Source: Gammaproteobacteria bacterium (GTDB taxonomy: Bacteria > Pseudomonadota > Gammaproteobacteria > Enterobacterales > Alteromonadaceae). Taken from it: a DNA stretch of 64,000 bases. The translations under genes and the position numbers were made by a program. The stretch lies in assembly GCA_018222405.1 (NCBI GenBank), contig JAAFAI010000014.1:62001-126000 (forward strand), read 5' to 3'. Under the pieces are notes generated by a model, which was not told the DNA's origin, searched no databases, and was given only the letters and a program-made list of their open reading frames with translations. Of the stretch, positions 17,295 through 27,748 are shown piece by piece. Each line of letters begins with the position of its first letter. Within the stretch, counting starts at the first letter, position 1.

Positions 17295-19541
17295 TCAGTT
17301 AACGGTTAACCACAATGGATTTGACCAGGCTTTTTTTCCTGCCTGATCATCCACTTCAATACTGACCCAGTCTTGTGCTTCGGCAGGTATGGGCAGCATC
17401 ACCCGATTGTGCTGAGATAACGATTGATTATCAAAAGAAACTGTATGTAACACCTTACCGCCCTGGCCGATTAAACGTACTTCCTTGAGCCCGTTGACGG
17501 CCACCACATCAACCGGCCAGGTTTGTCCAGGATGAGTAGTATCACCAAAGTTTACGCGATGGGGATAAATCAACGGCCCGGTGCTCGCATAGCTGTGCCC
17601 GGCCTTTAATGCCTGCGCATAGGAATGCGCAGTGAGTGACTCGCTGACATGCGCCAGCATACGAATAGCGCCGGAACGTTGGCTCCAGGCATCATGAGTA
17701 TCAGTACCGGCAGTAATGTAGACGGGCTCCCGACCATCCCATAAGCGATGCAACTGCGAGAGTGTGGGTGCGTTATCCGTTGCTATATTGATTTCCAACA
17801 AACGAAAAGCGTCGGTAGCCCCCCCCGTTACTTCATTTTTAGCCAGGTTAGTATAATAGCCAAAGTCATTGTAGGGATGGTTCATGGGGATGACCACAGC
17901 TCCCATTTCTTCCATGGCGTTAACCAGGGTATGGATATCGTCGGTGCCGGAGTCAGCATTAAAGGTTGCATCCAGGTCAATTGGAAATGGATTCATATGT
18001 CCCCAGGAAGGAGACACCTCTATCGATGGAATAAACGGAACCTGACGCTGTGCGGATAACGCTGCGAATTCGGCAAAGTTAACGATAGAGTCGTGCTCAC
18101 TAATAAAGGTCAGATCCAATCCGGCTGCAAGTTGAGAGCGTACCACCGTTTCAGGCGGTGTGGTGGCCTCCAGGACGTTGCCATGATGGTGTAAATCCGC
18201 ACCGAACCAATTGTGTTCTGCAGTATCCGTTAGGGATGGTATTTTAACCTTATATTCGCTGACCTTCCCGCTTTTAAGTGTTACCTCAAGGTGTTGCATC
18301 GGCCGTTCAAAGCCTGCTCCGGCGTCGATATTAATGGTATATTGACCGGGCGCCAGCGCCACCTTAGCGTGACCAACAGGCGTGAGTTCAGTAAAAAATG
18401 TCTGTCGTCCGAGGTAAGCTACCAGCGGTTCTTGTCCTTCGGTGATGCTGATTCGGGCATCGAGTGGTGCTGCAGTCTCGGCATCTTCAACCTTTAACAC
18501 CAGTTCACCGGGCAAGGCCAAATGAGTAAAGTTATAAGACTGGTCGCTGTCGGCTGTGACAGTTATCTTTTGCACCGGGCTATCGGCATGACCGGATGCC
18601 GTGCCAAACACTTCATATTCCCCAACCGGCAAATCAATTTGATAGTTACCGTTGGTTGCTAATGTCCATGCATACAGGTGGCTACGCTGACGGACGATAA
18701 CCATGGCATTTTCAGGTACCTCACCGTTCTGCGCACTAACCCGACCCTGAATCGTTCCCGTTGCCTCACCACGACGGTCCGCTTCTGCTTTAACGATAGG
18801 CGCCAGGTCGCCATCAGAAACCACTTGCAGTGCGGCTTCAAAGGTCTGCTGAGCTCCGGGCTTTAAGGTGTGAACCTTGTACATATCCCGCCCGCCATAG
18901 GTGTTGCGATCAAAATAGGGGGCGTGCAAAGCAAATGCCCAGTCGCGATCGTATCCAACGATCCGATCACTTAAAGTCTTACTGTTCCGGAATTTCTCTT
19001 CATCAAGGCCAGGCACTTCAAACATCTGTCCGGCATCGGCCCACAGCGTAAAGCCCGAGGTAAGGGATAAGGTGTTCTCGCCGTTATTGCGCATAACAGT
19101 TTTCAGTGTTATCTGATCGTCACCAGCAGCCAGGCTATACCAGGTAGTAATGTCTACTGCGGCAAAATTACGACGAATTTTAATGGTTGCCCGCTGGGGG
19201 GTATTTTCAATAATCTCAACCACCTTGCCGTCGTTTGGCCAGGCAGACCAGCTATTAGGAATAAAATCAGCGAAAGCAATTTTATCCCCTTCAATTCTTC
19301 CGTTAGTCACCACTGACAAGTCCACCAGCGCGCCACGCGGAACGCCCCATGGCGCAGCAGATTCGATAGCCAGCGCGAAGGCCAGTTTCTCGTTTTTAAC
19401 TGTGAGGTCTTTAACATGGTTTGCCTCGCCATCAGGAATTAGGGTTTTCCCTTGAGTAATCGTTACCTCAGCGTTGGCAATACCTGACATCATTAGCGCC
19501 AGTCCGACGCTGACAATGACACGTTTTACAATCTCAATCAT
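17295..19541 (-). CDS. CehA/McbA-type secreted PHP-domain metallohydrolase
   Basis: Exported protein of 748 aa with signal peptide (about 1-24, ending ANA). The N-terminal half is beta-rich with carboxypeptidase-regulatory-like repeats (about 255-430). A PHP metallophosphoesterase-like domain starts near 445 with FGADLHHHGN, then FISEHDS, IEVSPSWGHMN and GTDTHDAW, giving the expected set of metal-binding His, Asp and Glu. CehA and McbA of this family hydrolyse carbamate esters, but most members have unknown substrates. As last gene of the bet operon, it may release choline or a related quaternary amine from an ester; that is inference from context only. Confidence 0.8.
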   Translation of the reverse strand: MIEIVKRVIVSVGLALMMSGIANAEVTITQGKTLIPDGEANHVKDLTVKNEKLAFALAIESAAPWGVPRGALVDLSVVTNGRIEGDKIAFADFIPNSWSAWPNDGKVVEIIENTPQRATIKIRRNFAAVDITTWYSLAAGDDQITLKTVMRNNGENTLSLTSGFTLWADAGQMFEVPGLDEEKFRNSKTLSDRIVGYDRDWAFALHAPYFDRNTYGGRDMYKVHTLKPGAQQTFEAALQVVSDGDLAPIVKAEADRRGEATGTIQGRVSAQNGEVPENAMVIVRQRSHLYAWTLATNGNYQIDLPVGEYEVFGTASGHADSPVQKITVTADSDQSYNFTHLALPGELVLKVEDAETAAPLDARISITEGQEPLVAYLGRQTFFTELTPVGHAKVALAPGQYTINIDAGAGFERPMQHLEVTLKSGKVSEYKVKIPSLTDTAEHNWFGADLHHHGNVLEATTPPETVVRSQLAAGLDLTFISEHDSIVNFAEFAALSAQRQVPFIPSIEVSPSWGHMNPFPIDLDATFNADSGTDDIHTLVNAMEEMGAVVIPMNHPYNDFGYYTNLAKNEVTGGATDAFRLLEINIATDNAPTLSQLHRLWDGREPVYITAGTDTHDAWSQRSGAIRMLAHVSESLTAHSYAQALKAGHSYASTGPLIYPHRVNFGDTTHPGQTWPVDVVAVNGLKEVRLIGQGGKVLHTVSFDNQSLSQHNRVMLPIPAEAQDWVSIEVDDQAGKKAWSNPLWLTVN

Positions 19542-19628
19542 ACCGACAATGTGTCCTTCATTAATGAAAAGCGTGCGCCTGCCAGGCTGTTTTTCAGCGC
19601 AGTCCAGGCGTAAAAATAATGATTTGTT

Positions 19629-20813
19629 TTACAGTTTCACCAGGCTTTGTGCTGCAGGTAAGCGGCCGCGATGCGGCGAGCGACTAAGATAAATTACACA
19701 GCACAGACCAATGCCGATGACCAGCGCCCCTATCCATTGAATACGAATAAACTGAAGACCAAACAAGGTAGTCAGGCTCAGCATTAGCACGCCATGCAAT
19801 AACAGGTACTTTGCCTTACCATACCGCTCGACAGTAAGATTCAGGTTATCTGAGTACAGGCGTATCAACGAATCCAACGAGTTGAGTACAAATACAATTC
19901 CGACAGCCACCATGATCTGATTAATGAGTCCACTGGTATCCACGCCGTTAATGTAAATCAGGTACAACACCGCGAACCACAATCCAAGGGAAATGGAAGG
20001 CCATAACAGCATATGAATGAATAAGGTTATGGCTTGCATATTGCCAACAAAGCGAGCCGTAAACTGGCCAATCATAATACTCCAGGCAAACCACCAGAAC
20101 AGATAGAACGCATGGTAATCATTGATCGGTAATACAAATTTATGTAAATGCGTAAAGTAGTCGGTAAGCAGCGGTAAGGTTGTCAAATAATCACTGGCAG
20201 CAATATTCGGTTGTTGTACCGCATAAATGCCCAATCCTATCGCCAGAGCGAAGAACACCGCCCCTGAGGTAACACTGAGTATTTTGACGTATTTTAATTC
20301 AGTACTGGAATACACCGCGGCCATTATCGTCAGACCAACAATCGCAAAATACCCGTATGAGACGTCACCGCCTGCCGACAAGGAAGGCAGATACCAACTC
20401 AGATTGGCAAATAACAAATGTGCGGTAAACGCACAGGTGCCAATAATGACGGCATTATTCAGCCATTTCACCCAGCGAATCTGGAAAAACTTAAGCCTCG
20501 GCTCCAGCGCGCAAAAATAAAAACAGGTGGCAAAATAAATTGCCCAGACCATAAATCCCCAGAACCCAAACTCTATCGCGAGCGGGTTGGCAAAGGCGTA
20601 TTCACTGTTTTTCGCCAGGTTGTCATAAACCGGAAACTCCGTAAGTGGAAACATAACCAGCCCCACATCCAAACCGGAGGTAAACAAAATAGCGACAAAC
20701 ACCCACGGAGCCACCGGCGTCTTGCCGTGCAGGGGCAGTCGCCCCCAACGCAGTAAAATAAACACCACAACGAGCAAGATACACACCATTCCGCTTCCCA
20801 CTAAGAACGACAT
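19629..20813 (-). CDS. Short BCCT-family transporter, probable choline/betaine uptake
   Basis: Inner-membrane protein of 394 aa with about ten membrane helices. The BCCT family is recognised from FWGFMVWAIYF (like the HWxxxxWAIY box in helix 4) and FYLFWWFAWSIMIGQFTAR (helix 8 signature). The glycine stretch that is usually GMGIG reads GLDVG here, an altered substrate/ion site. Full-length BCCT proteins have 500-700 residues, so this is a compact form. The start at 20813 lies 4 bp after the betA stop; an upstream extension to 20957 would overlap betA and lacks family sequence. The position in the bet operon makes choline the likely substrate. Confidence 0.78.
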   Translation of the reverse strand: MSFLVGSGMVCILLVVVFILLRWGRLPLHGKTPVAPWVFVAILFTSGLDVGLVMFPLTEFPVYDNLAKNSEYAFANPLAIEFGFWGFMVWAIYFATCFYFCALEPRLKFFQIRWVKWLNNAVIIGTCAFTAHLLFANLSWYLPSLSAGGDVSYGYFAIVGLTIMAAVYSSTELKYVKILSVTSGAVFFALAIGLGIYAVQQPNIAASDYLTTLPLLTDYFTHLHKFVLPINDYHAFYLFWWFAWSIMIGQFTARFVGNMQAITLFIHMLLWPSISLGLWFAVLYLIYINGVDTSGLINQIMVAVGIVFVLNSLDSLIRLYSDNLNLTVERYGKAKYLLLHGVLMLSLTTLFGLQFIRIQWIGALVIGIGLCCVIYLSRSPHRGRLPAAQSLVKL

Positions 20814-20817
20814 TTTA

Positions 20818-22506
20818 CTATCCTCGAAGTGGCGCGTGACAGCGCTGTTGCGATTGCCAGTGCTCAGCCAGGCCCACTGCAACGGACTCGCCCGACAAAA
20901 CAGCCTGTTGTTTAATGAGGTCTGCTGCTCGCTCAGCAACCATAATGGTGGGCGCATTGAGGTTGCCGTTAGGGATTGTGGGGAAAATGGAAGAGTCGAC
21001 CACGCGCAGTCGCTGCAAGCCTATTACGCGAGTATCGCTGTCTACCACGGCAGTTGGATCGTTAATTGCCCCCATTTTACAGGTGCCACAAGGATGATAA
21101 GCGCTTTCCACAGCGCTGCGCACAAAACTGTCTATTTGTTCATCCGTTACAACCTCTGCACCCGGCTGAATTTCGCTACCGCGGTAGGCATCCATCGCTG
21201 GCTGCGCAATTATTTCTCGCGATAAGCGCACACACGCCCTAAACGCTTCGATATCATCCGGGTGTTGCAGATAATTAAATTGAATCTTCGGCGGGCAATC
21301 CAGATCGTCAGACTGGATTTTCACCCACCCCCGACTTTTCGGTTTGTTATGCCCGATATGCAATTGAAAGCCATGTCCGGCAAAGGCGGAGCGTCCATCG
21401 TAGCGCATGGCTGCCGGCAAAAAGTGATACTGTAAATCGGGCCACTCGATACCGGCTTTCGAACGAATAAAGCCACAAGACTCAAAGTGATTGGTGGCAC
21501 CTAATCCGGTTTTAAATAATATCCACCGTATCCCAATAGCCAGCTTGCTTAGCGGTCCAAGCTTACTATTAAGTGATAATGGCTCCTTGCACTCATACTG
21601 AAAGTAGAATTCCAGGTGGTCCTGCAAGTTGCTACCTACTCCCGGTAAGGTATGTTTTACCGCAATCCCGGCATCTTCCAATACGACCGGGTCGCCTATA
21701 CCTGACCGCTGCAAAATGTGCGGCGAACCAATTGAACCAGCACTTAAAATGATTTCGCGGTTAGCATGAAACTCGCGGAACCGGCCATTTTGTCTGACGC
21801 GCACGCCGGTAGCCTGCTTACCGTCCAACAGTACTTTCTCGACCTCCACGCCGGTTTGGACATGCAGATTTGCGCGTTGCATAGCCGGTCGCAGATAAGC
21901 ATTCGCGGTAGACCAACGCACACCGTTTTTTACGGTCATATGCATGGCGCCAAAGCCTTCCTGTTGTTTACCGTTATAATCGGCGGTATGCATGTATCCC
22001 GCTTGCTGTCCGGCTTCGACAAAAGCGCTATAAAGCGGATTCTGCATGTTGTTACCATTGTTAACCGCCAGCGGCCCGCCCTGACTACGATAATCGTCCT
22101 CACCAAAAGCCCAGTCTTCGGCCTTTTTAAAGTACGGCAGACATTGCTGGTAATTCCAGCCCTCGGCTCCATGGGCTTCCCACTCATCAAAGTCCCTGGC
22201 ATGACCGCGTACATACACCATTCCATTAATAGACGAAGAGCCTCCTAATACCTTGCCACGGGGGCAATGCATCTGACGGTTGTTCAGATAAGGCTCAGGC
22301 TCTGTATGGAACTGCCATGCATACTTTTTAGTATTCATGGGTATAGATAAAGCGGTGGGCATTTGAATAAAAATACTGCGATCAGATCCGCCTGTCTCGA
22401 GCAACAATACCTGACATTGCGGGTCTTCTGTTAACCGGTTGGCCAGTACACAACCTGCTGAACCCGCGCCAACTATAATATAATCGAAGTCAGAAAACGG
22501 CCCCAT
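20818..22506 (-). CDS. betA: Choline dehydrogenase
   Basis: FAD-dependent GMC oxidoreductase, 562 aa, oxidising choline to betaine aldehyde at the inner face of the membrane. The N-terminal FAD motif is [16 protein letters not shown], followed by the GMC signature [14 protein letters not shown] and the active-site His in [12 protein letters not shown]. The C-terminal [17 protein letters not shown] is typical. Length and order match E. coli BetA (556 aa). Its ATG shares one base with the betB stop codon (TAATG at 22506-22508), so the two are translationally coupled. Confidence 0.95.
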   Translation of the reverse strand: MGPFSDFDYIIVGAGSAGCVLANRLTEDPQCQVLLLETGGSDRSIFIQMPTALSIPMNTKKYAWQFHTEPEPYLNNRQMHCPRGKVLGGSSSINGMVYVRGHARDFDEWEAHGAEGWNYQQCLPYFKKAEDWAFGEDDYRSQGGPLAVNNGNNMQNPLYSAFVEAGQQAGYMHTADYNGKQQEGFGAMHMTVKNGVRWSTANAYLRPAMQRANLHVQTGVEVEKVLLDGKQATGVRVRQNGRFREFHANREIILSAGSIGSPHILQRSGIGDPVVLEDAGIAVKHTLPGVGSNLQDHLEFYFQYECKEPLSLNSKLGPLSKLAIGIRWILFKTGLGATNHFESCGFIRSKAGIEWPDLQYHFLPAAMRYDGRSAFAGHGFQLHIGHNKPKSRGWVKIQSDDLDCPPKIQFNYLQHPDDIEAFRACVRLSREIIAQPAMDAYRGSEIQPGAEVVTDEQIDSFVRSAVESAYHPCGTCKMGAINDPTAVVDSDTRVIGLQRLRVVDSSIFPTIPNGNLNAPTIMVAERAADLIKQQAVLSGESVAVGLAEHWQSQQRCHAPLRG

Positions 22507-23969
22507 TAAAAAGGCCCTTCCAAGGTTTGCATGCCTACGTATACTGACTTTGTCTGGGTATAGGATTTAAGTGTTTGAACGCCATTTTCGCGCCCTATTC
22601 CCGACAGCTTATAGCCACCCACCGGCATCTCAGCAGGCGAGTTACCATAAGCATTAAGCCAACAAATTCCCGCCTGAATCTGCGCGATAACACGATGTGC
22701 GCGGCGAATATCTCGCGTAAAAACACCGGCGGCCAGGCCATAGTCCGTATCATTTGCACGGCGTATGACATCCTCTTCATCACAGAATGTCAGCACCGAC
22801 ATGACCGGACCAAATATTTCCTCACGACATATAGTCATTTCATCCGTACAGTCAGTAAACACCGTTGGCGCTACGAAAAAGCCCGCTTCACAACCTTTGG
22901 GATGTACACGATGCCCGCCGCTTACTAACGAGGCGCCCTGCTTTTTCCCGGACTCAATGTAGGCGAGCACAGCTTCGAGGTGCGAAGCAGAAATTAGTGC
23001 TCCTACATTGGTTTTAGGGTCCATGGGATCAGCAATGACAATGTTGTTATTGATACGGTCGAGTAATCGGCTTAAAAAGGTTTCAGCCACCTTTTCGTGA
23101 ACAAAAACGCGAGTGCCATTGGTACAAACCTCGCCCTGGGTGTAAAAATTACCGAGCATGGCACCGGTTACCGCTTCATCAATATCAGCATCGTCGAAAA
23201 TAATCAGCGGTGATTTACCGCCTAATTCCATGGTGACCTGTTTAAGTGAGGTAGCGGCAGAGGCCATCACCCGTTTCCCGGTTTCTACTTCGCCGGTTAA
23301 CGATACTTTGGCAATTGCCGGGTGCTGGACCAGGTATTTGCCAACTTCCGCGTCGCCCTGTACTACGTTGAACACGCCCGCAGGAACGCCCGCCTCCGTA
23401 AAAATTTCGGCTAACATTGCCGCCCCTCGTGGGGTTTCCTCAGATGGCTTGAAGATCATACTGTTACCCGCCGCCAGCGCAGCGCCCGCTTTCCAGCAGG
23501 CAATTTGTAACGGATAATTCCATGCGCCAATTCCCAGACAAACTCCTAAAGGTTCCTGGCGGGTATAGAAGAAATCCTCTCCTACGCTTTGTTGCTCGCC
23601 CATCAGTGATGGACAAAGATTGGCAAAATACTCAATCACATCAGCACCGGTTTGCACGTCAACCGCCACCGCTTCCTGCCAGGGTTTGCCGGTGTCCAGC
23701 ACTTCAATTTCGGCCAATAAATCATTGCGTTCCCGCAACAACCTGGCAGCATGTTGTAAAATCCGCGCCCGCTCTACCGGAGGCATTTTTGCCCAGGCAC
23801 TGAATCCCTCTCTGGCACTGTCTATAGCACTTTCCATCAGCGCTTTATCAGCTTGCTGAACCGAGTAAATACGGCTTCCCGTTGCCGGGTTCAGGACATC
23901 AAAGGTTGACCCGTGCGCCATAGTAGTAAATTGGCCATGCACATAGTTATTGAGTATTTCAATCGACAA
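22506..23969 (-). CDS. betB: Betaine aldehyde dehydrogenase
   Basis: NAD(P)-dependent aldehyde dehydrogenase, 487 aa, converting betaine aldehyde to glycine betaine. It has the catalytic Glu in [11 protein letters not shown], the catalytic Cys in [10 protein letters not shown], and the cofactor loop [12 protein letters not shown]. The N-terminus NNYVHGQFT is typical of BetB. The only start that matches the family N-terminus is TTG at 23969, with GGGAG just upstream. The gene lies 22 bp after betI and is coupled to betA. Glycine betaine is the end product that protects against salt stress. Confidence 0.94.
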   Translation of the reverse strand: MSIEILNNYVHGQFTTMAHGSTFDVLNPATGSRIYSVQQADKALMESAIDSAREGFSAWAKMPPVERARILQHAARLLRERNDLLAEIEVLDTGKPWQEAVAVDVQTGADVIEYFANLCPSLMGEQQSVGEDFFYTRQEPLGVCLGIGAWNYPLQIACWKAGAALAAGNSMIFKPSEETPRGAAMLAEIFTEAGVPAGVFNVVQGDAEVGKYLVQHPAIAKVSLTGEVETGKRVMASAATSLKQVTMELGGKSPLIIFDDADIDEAVTGAMLGNFYTQGEVCTNGTRVFVHEKVAETFLSRLLDRINNNIVIADPMDPKTNVGALISASHLEAVLAYIESGKKQGASLVSGGHRVHPKGCEAGFFVAPTVFTDCTDEMTICREEIFGPVMSVLTFCDEEDVIRRANDTDYGLAAGVFTRDIRRAHRVIAQIQAGICWLNAYGNSPAEMPVGGYKLSGIGRENGVQTLKSYTQTKSVYVGMQTLEGPF

Positions 23970-23991
23970 GACTAGCTCCCGTTAACTGTCT

Positions 23992-24573
23992 TTATTCATC
24001 AACGCCGTTATGCTCAAGTACCGCGCTGATATATTTTTTAATTCGCCGCTTAGCAGCTTCAAAACTGCTTGGCTGCGCGCCGCTGAGCGCACACCGTAGC
24101 CAGAAGCCATCAATTAATGCAGCGGTTATTTCTGCTTCTTCACACGCCTGTTCGTTATTCAGTAATTGTTTGTAGCTGTACCTTAAATTACTGACCAGAC
24201 GTTTTTTATTCACTTCCTGGAGTCGGTAAAGATTGACATCGTGCATAGACTGCCCCCAAAAACTTAACCAGGTCTTAGTGCTCGAATCGGCCTGCTGTAC
24301 CGCCGAGAAATTAAGCTCGACAATCGCCATGAGCCTGTCTTTAGGGTTCGGTAATGACGTTGTCATTGTCAATCTGGAAACCAGGTAGCGGACTGAAGCT
24401 TCTATCAGCGCCTGCTTCCCGCCAAAATAATGGCTAATGATCCCGGATGACATACCGGCTTTGCGGCTAATCAGGTTAATTGTTGCACTTTTTAATCCGA
24501 CCTCAGCAACCACTTCAATCGTGGCATCGATCAATTGCTGACGGCGAACCGGTTCCATTCCAACTTTTGGCAT
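23992..24573 (-). CDS. betI: TetR-family repressor BetI
   Basis: Choline-responsive repressor, 193 aa, nearly the length of E. coli BetI. It begins MPKVGMEPVRRQQLIDAT, the conserved BetI start, with the HTH covering about 25-50 (NLISRKAGMSSGIISHYFGGK). It heads the operon betI-betB-betA-transporter-PHP, all on the minus strand with small gaps. In enterobacteria BetI represses its own operon and is released by choline. I did not find a clear palindrome just upstream of this gene, whereas one is present in front of the next TonB receptor gene. Confidence 0.94.
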   Translation of the reverse strand: MPKVGMEPVRRQQLIDATIEVVAEVGLKSATINLISRKAGMSSGIISHYFGGKQALIEASVRYLVSRLTMTTSLPNPKDRLMAIVELNFSAVQQADSSTKTWLSFWGQSMHDVNLYRLQEVNKKRLVSNLRYSYKQLLNNEQACEEAEITAALIDGFWLRCALSGAQPSSFEAAKRRIKKYISAVLEHNGVDE

Positions 24574-24871
24574 CGCACTCTCTGTTATTTAACGGGGCTT
24601 CACACTTGCAGAGGTATTGGCATACTTAATGACATCTGCAAAATCTCTGTATGACTATAGTTTGGCTATGAGTCATTTTTATGTCTGTTCCGGTCGTCAA
24701 AACATAGCGCCCTGACCTGACATCGACATCATCATGAACAGACTGATTTACCACTATAACACTCGCAGCACGTTTCTATTTAATGCCAGTATATGATGCC
24801 CATGCCAACAACAAAGAATGCGTAAAATAAGTCGCCTCACCCAACCTTGAGGCGACTTGTTTTTATTGACG
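24574..24871. other. Region upstream of betI
   Basis: About 300 bases carry the betI operon promoter and, at the far end, the terminator of the TonB receptor gene. I see no open frame with a ribosome site and no clear TetR-type palindrome here. Confidence 0.4.
24829..24864. terminator. Strong terminator after the TonB receptor gene
   Basis: Perfect 11-bp stem AAGTCGCCTCA/TGAGGCGACTT with an 8-base loop. T-rich sequence flanks both sides, so it may act in both directions. It is just downstream of the receptor gene on the minus strand. Confidence 0.88.
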
Positions 24872-27256
24872 TTAAAATGCCAGTTTAACGTTTAACGCTG
24901 CAATGCGTGGCGCACCAATCCAGCCTGCATTTGGCGCAATAGACCCCAGGTAATCTTCGTCAAACAGATTATTTACCGTTAAACGCATTTCCAGACTATC
25001 GACACCTGGCCCCAGGTCATACACCGTTTTGCCGATATAGAAATCACTAATAATGTAAGAATCTGTGCGTTGCGAATTAGCCTGGTTTAAGTACCGTGGT
25101 CCGACATACTTGGTGCTGATTCCGGCAAAATAATCATCATGACTGTAATCAAAACTCACAACCGCCATTTCTTTTGCAGACCCCAGCACCCGGTTACCGG
25201 CGATACTGTTTTCACTGCCCGCATTCTGCACATCGCCGTTGTAGGTCGAATCATTATAGGTATAAGAGCCATACACACTTAAACTGTCAGTGATTGCGTA
25301 ATCCACTGAAGCTTCAATACCTTGTGAATCAATACCGCCAACATTGATATAGGCCCCTTCGGCAGACTCAAGGAAATCTATCCCATCGACTTCAGCAACG
25401 CTGAAAAAGGTGATTCGATTCTCAAAACGAATATCGTAATAGGTTAAGCTGGCATTAAACCCAGGGCTTGAATAGCGAAGACCCACATCAATGTTATCCG
25501 CAGTTTCCGGCTCAACATTGCTCACATCATTGTTATTGTCTTCAAGAATAACGTCTTTTATTGCCGCGTAGTTTTCGGTGTAACCTGCAAAGGCTTCCAG
25601 TCCGCGTACTGCAGGGATTGGTGCAACCACACCTACCGAGAGCAATACATCAGAATCAGAAGATACCGAGATATCATTGACGGCATCAATCTGGTCGTCT
25701 TTTTCAAGGTCGACCTTAAATTGTTTTACGCCCAGACGAAACTTTGCAAACCCGGCATCCAGCTCATCCTCAGCATAATACATAAGGGTTTCGACCAGAA
25801 ACTTACGGTCATACTGAACCCAGTAAGGCGTATTTTCGAAGCGCGGGCCTGTCGCAGCATCGATAGTTTTGTGCCAGTCACGTGCCATGTCCCGGGTGTA
25901 GTCTTCATACCAAATACCGGCACGGACCACATTGGGCATATCCCCCAGCATGGTATTCCAAACAAAGTCGGCATTAAATCCGTACCGCTCTTTTTGATAA
26001 TGAGTGTGTCGACGCGAACTTACCGGGATAGCCCCTTGCTCATAACAGTCGCCATCAACCTCTGCACCACCGCCACCATAAGGATAAGCAATACTACTTT
26101 GACAGCCCTCGACAGGTGACAGAGACTGGCCATCCCGATTAACGAAATAAATTAAATCAGAATAGCCACCACCGTATACTGTAGTGGAACCATCCAGTTC
26201 GGAATGGGCGTTGCCCTCCCCATCGTCAGTGACGTCGGCCATGTAGTAAGGGATCCAAATGCCTCTCCCTTCATTTTTGTGGTAATACGTATTGGCACTG
26301 ATGATGATATCATCGAACTCACGTTCAGCTTTCAGGTAGGCAAGCGTATTCTCACGCGCTGTGCCCCAGCCCTGACGCCAAGCCTGGTCCTGGTAGGGGT
26401 TGCCCGTCCAATCGGCGAGTAAGCCATCCCAATGCGGGTTTTGCTCATATTGAGCCAGACCATAGACTCGCTGATAGGTATATTCCCGGGCATCGTCATG
26501 ACTGATATAGCCCACAACATCTGTCTCGTTAATTCGGCTGATAACCTTGGCCGCAATATGGTCGCGGGTATTGGTCGCAGAGCCGTCCATGTAGTCATCG
26601 TTTTGTTGCGAGGATAAACTGATCCAGGCAAAGGTATCTTTGGCCACTTCGCCAGTATCGTAGCGAGCGTAAAGTTTTTGTGCGTTGTATTCACCTAAGG
26701 TACTGCTAATCGTCAACCGTTCATCCAAAGCCGGGTCAATACTGGTAAAATTGATGGTACCCCCCAAAGCTTCGTGAGAACGGGACGCGATATCTGCAGT
26801 CCCCTGTGATACTTCGCTGGTGGCCAGGTTTTCAGAATCAACGAACCGGTTGGCCTTAGTGCCACCAGCATAGTTGGAGTTACCATTCGGGATCCCATCC
26901 ATGGTCATACCGATTTGCTGAGACTCCAAATCTAACTGAAAACCGCGCATTGAAATGCTGGTAGACCACTCATCCGATCCAAACGGGTCGCCTTCGTTAA
27001 TTAACACCCCTGGCAGATTGTCTACCGATGCTAAAGCGCTGGTCATACCGCTTTGCTGAAGCTTCATAGATTCAGTAGAAGAGTTGTTTGCATACGATAC
27101 GCTGCGCCCTGTCACTTCAATGGACTCGTACTTATCCTTGGTTACTTTCTTTTGCTCATTATCGTCCTGCGCCATAGCAGTGCCCGACAAAGCAGAAAAG
27201 GATGAGACTATAGAAATAGCCAGTAATCGTTTTTTTAACGGTAAGTTTGCAGTCAT
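24872..27256 (-). CDS. TonB-dependent outer-membrane receptor
   Basis: Outer-membrane active-transport barrel of 794 aa. A signal peptide (about 1-29, ending GTAMA) is followed by a TonB box around ESIEVTGR, a plug domain (about 60-170; NLPGVLINEGDPFG, then SMRGFQLD) and the beta-barrel ending in the typical aromatic LNVKLAF. The substrate cannot be read from the sequence. It is the same strand as the bet operon and just upstream of it, separated by a terminator, and its own leader has a 14-bp perfect palindrome of TetR style. A link to choline or choline-ester uptake is a reasonable hypothesis, not shown. Confidence 0.9.
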   Translation of the reverse strand: MTANLPLKKRLLAISIVSSFSALSGTAMAQDDNEQKKVTKDKYESIEVTGRSVSYANNSSTESMKLQQSGMTSALASVDNLPGVLINEGDPFGSDEWSTSISMRGFQLDLESQQIGMTMDGIPNGNSNYAGGTKANRFVDSENLATSEVSQGTADIASRSHEALGGTINFTSIDPALDERLTISSTLGEYNAQKLYARYDTGEVAKDTFAWISLSSQQNDDYMDGSATNTRDHIAAKVISRINETDVVGYISHDDAREYTYQRVYGLAQYEQNPHWDGLLADWTGNPYQDQAWRQGWGTARENTLAYLKAEREFDDIIISANTYYHKNEGRGIWIPYYMADVTDDGEGNAHSELDGSTTVYGGGYSDLIYFVNRDGQSLSPVEGCQSSIAYPYGGGGAEVDGDCYEQGAIPVSSRRHTHYQKERYGFNADFVWNTMLGDMPNVVRAGIWYEDYTRDMARDWHKTIDAATGPRFENTPYWVQYDRKFLVETLMYYAEDELDAGFAKFRLGVKQFKVDLEKDDQIDAVNDISVSSDSDVLLSVGVVAPIPAVRGLEAFAGYTENYAAIKDVILEDNNNDVSNVEPETADNIDVGLRYSSPGFNASLTYYDIRFENRITFFSVAEVDGIDFLESAEGAYINVGGIDSQGIEASVDYAITDSLSVYGSYTYNDSTYNGDVQNAGSENSIAGNRVLGSAKEMAVVSFDYSHDDYFAGISTKYVGPRYLNQANSQRTDSYIISDFYIGKTVYDLGPGVDSLEMRLTVNNLFDEDYLGSIAPNAGWIGAPRIAALNVKLAF

Positions 27257-27322
27257 GTGTTTCCCAATTTGTTGTTTTTGAAAAAAGTGGCCCGTCCTTA
27301 CAGCACAGCAACGATCTTATAG

Positions 27323-27342
27323 TTAATTGAACGTTCAATCAA
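27323..27342. promoter_or_regulatory. TetR-type palindrome upstream of TonB receptor, possible BetI site
   Basis: The perfect 14-bp palindrome ATTGAACGTTCAAT (27326-27339) lies within a 20-bp near-palindrome, 67 bp before the receptor start. Its size and symmetry fit a TetR-family operator, and it resembles what I recall of enterobacterial BetI sites. The betI gene is 2.7 kb away on the same strand. Confidence 0.5.
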
Positions 27343-27718
27343 TAAAAATAAATTAGTACTGAAACAAAAATTGAAAGATAGAAAGATTCACAAAGACCGA
27401 TAACAAACACGCTACTGATGATTTAATCACTCTACACAGGTATCAAAAATCATTATAACCACTTGTTTATTAATTAATTTAACCTCTCTTCACGGCAACG
27501 AAATGACAGCTCCAAATCTGCGGGAAAAGGCAGCAATGCGATACGACTAGCAGGGAAAGATGCATGTCTAGGGGATAAATAGTTTGAGGTAGTTTCTTTT
27601 AGCTGATAACTGAATAACACAGTGGCCGTACCGCTTGGTAATGGCAATCAGGCGAAACTTTAAACAAACAGCAAACTACGCTAGACGAACAATCAACATA
27701 GAGTGCAATTCAGGACGA

Positions 27719-27742
27719 AGAAAATGGGGCCATTTCGGCCCC
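27719..27742 (-). terminator. Terminator of gloA
   Basis: 6-bp stem GGGGCC/GGCCCC with a 5-base loop, followed on the minus strand by a T-rich stretch. Confidence 0.75.
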
Positions 27743-27748
27743 GATTAA

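Larger units (their letters stand above)
27257..27748. other. Long AT-rich intergenic region upstream of the TonB receptor
   Basis: About 490 bases with no convincing open frame. It holds the receptor promoter with the palindrome at 27323-27342 and, at the other end, the gloA terminator. The stretch 27340-27500 is very AT-rich. No repeat or RNA structure was recognised beyond these. Confidence 0.4.
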
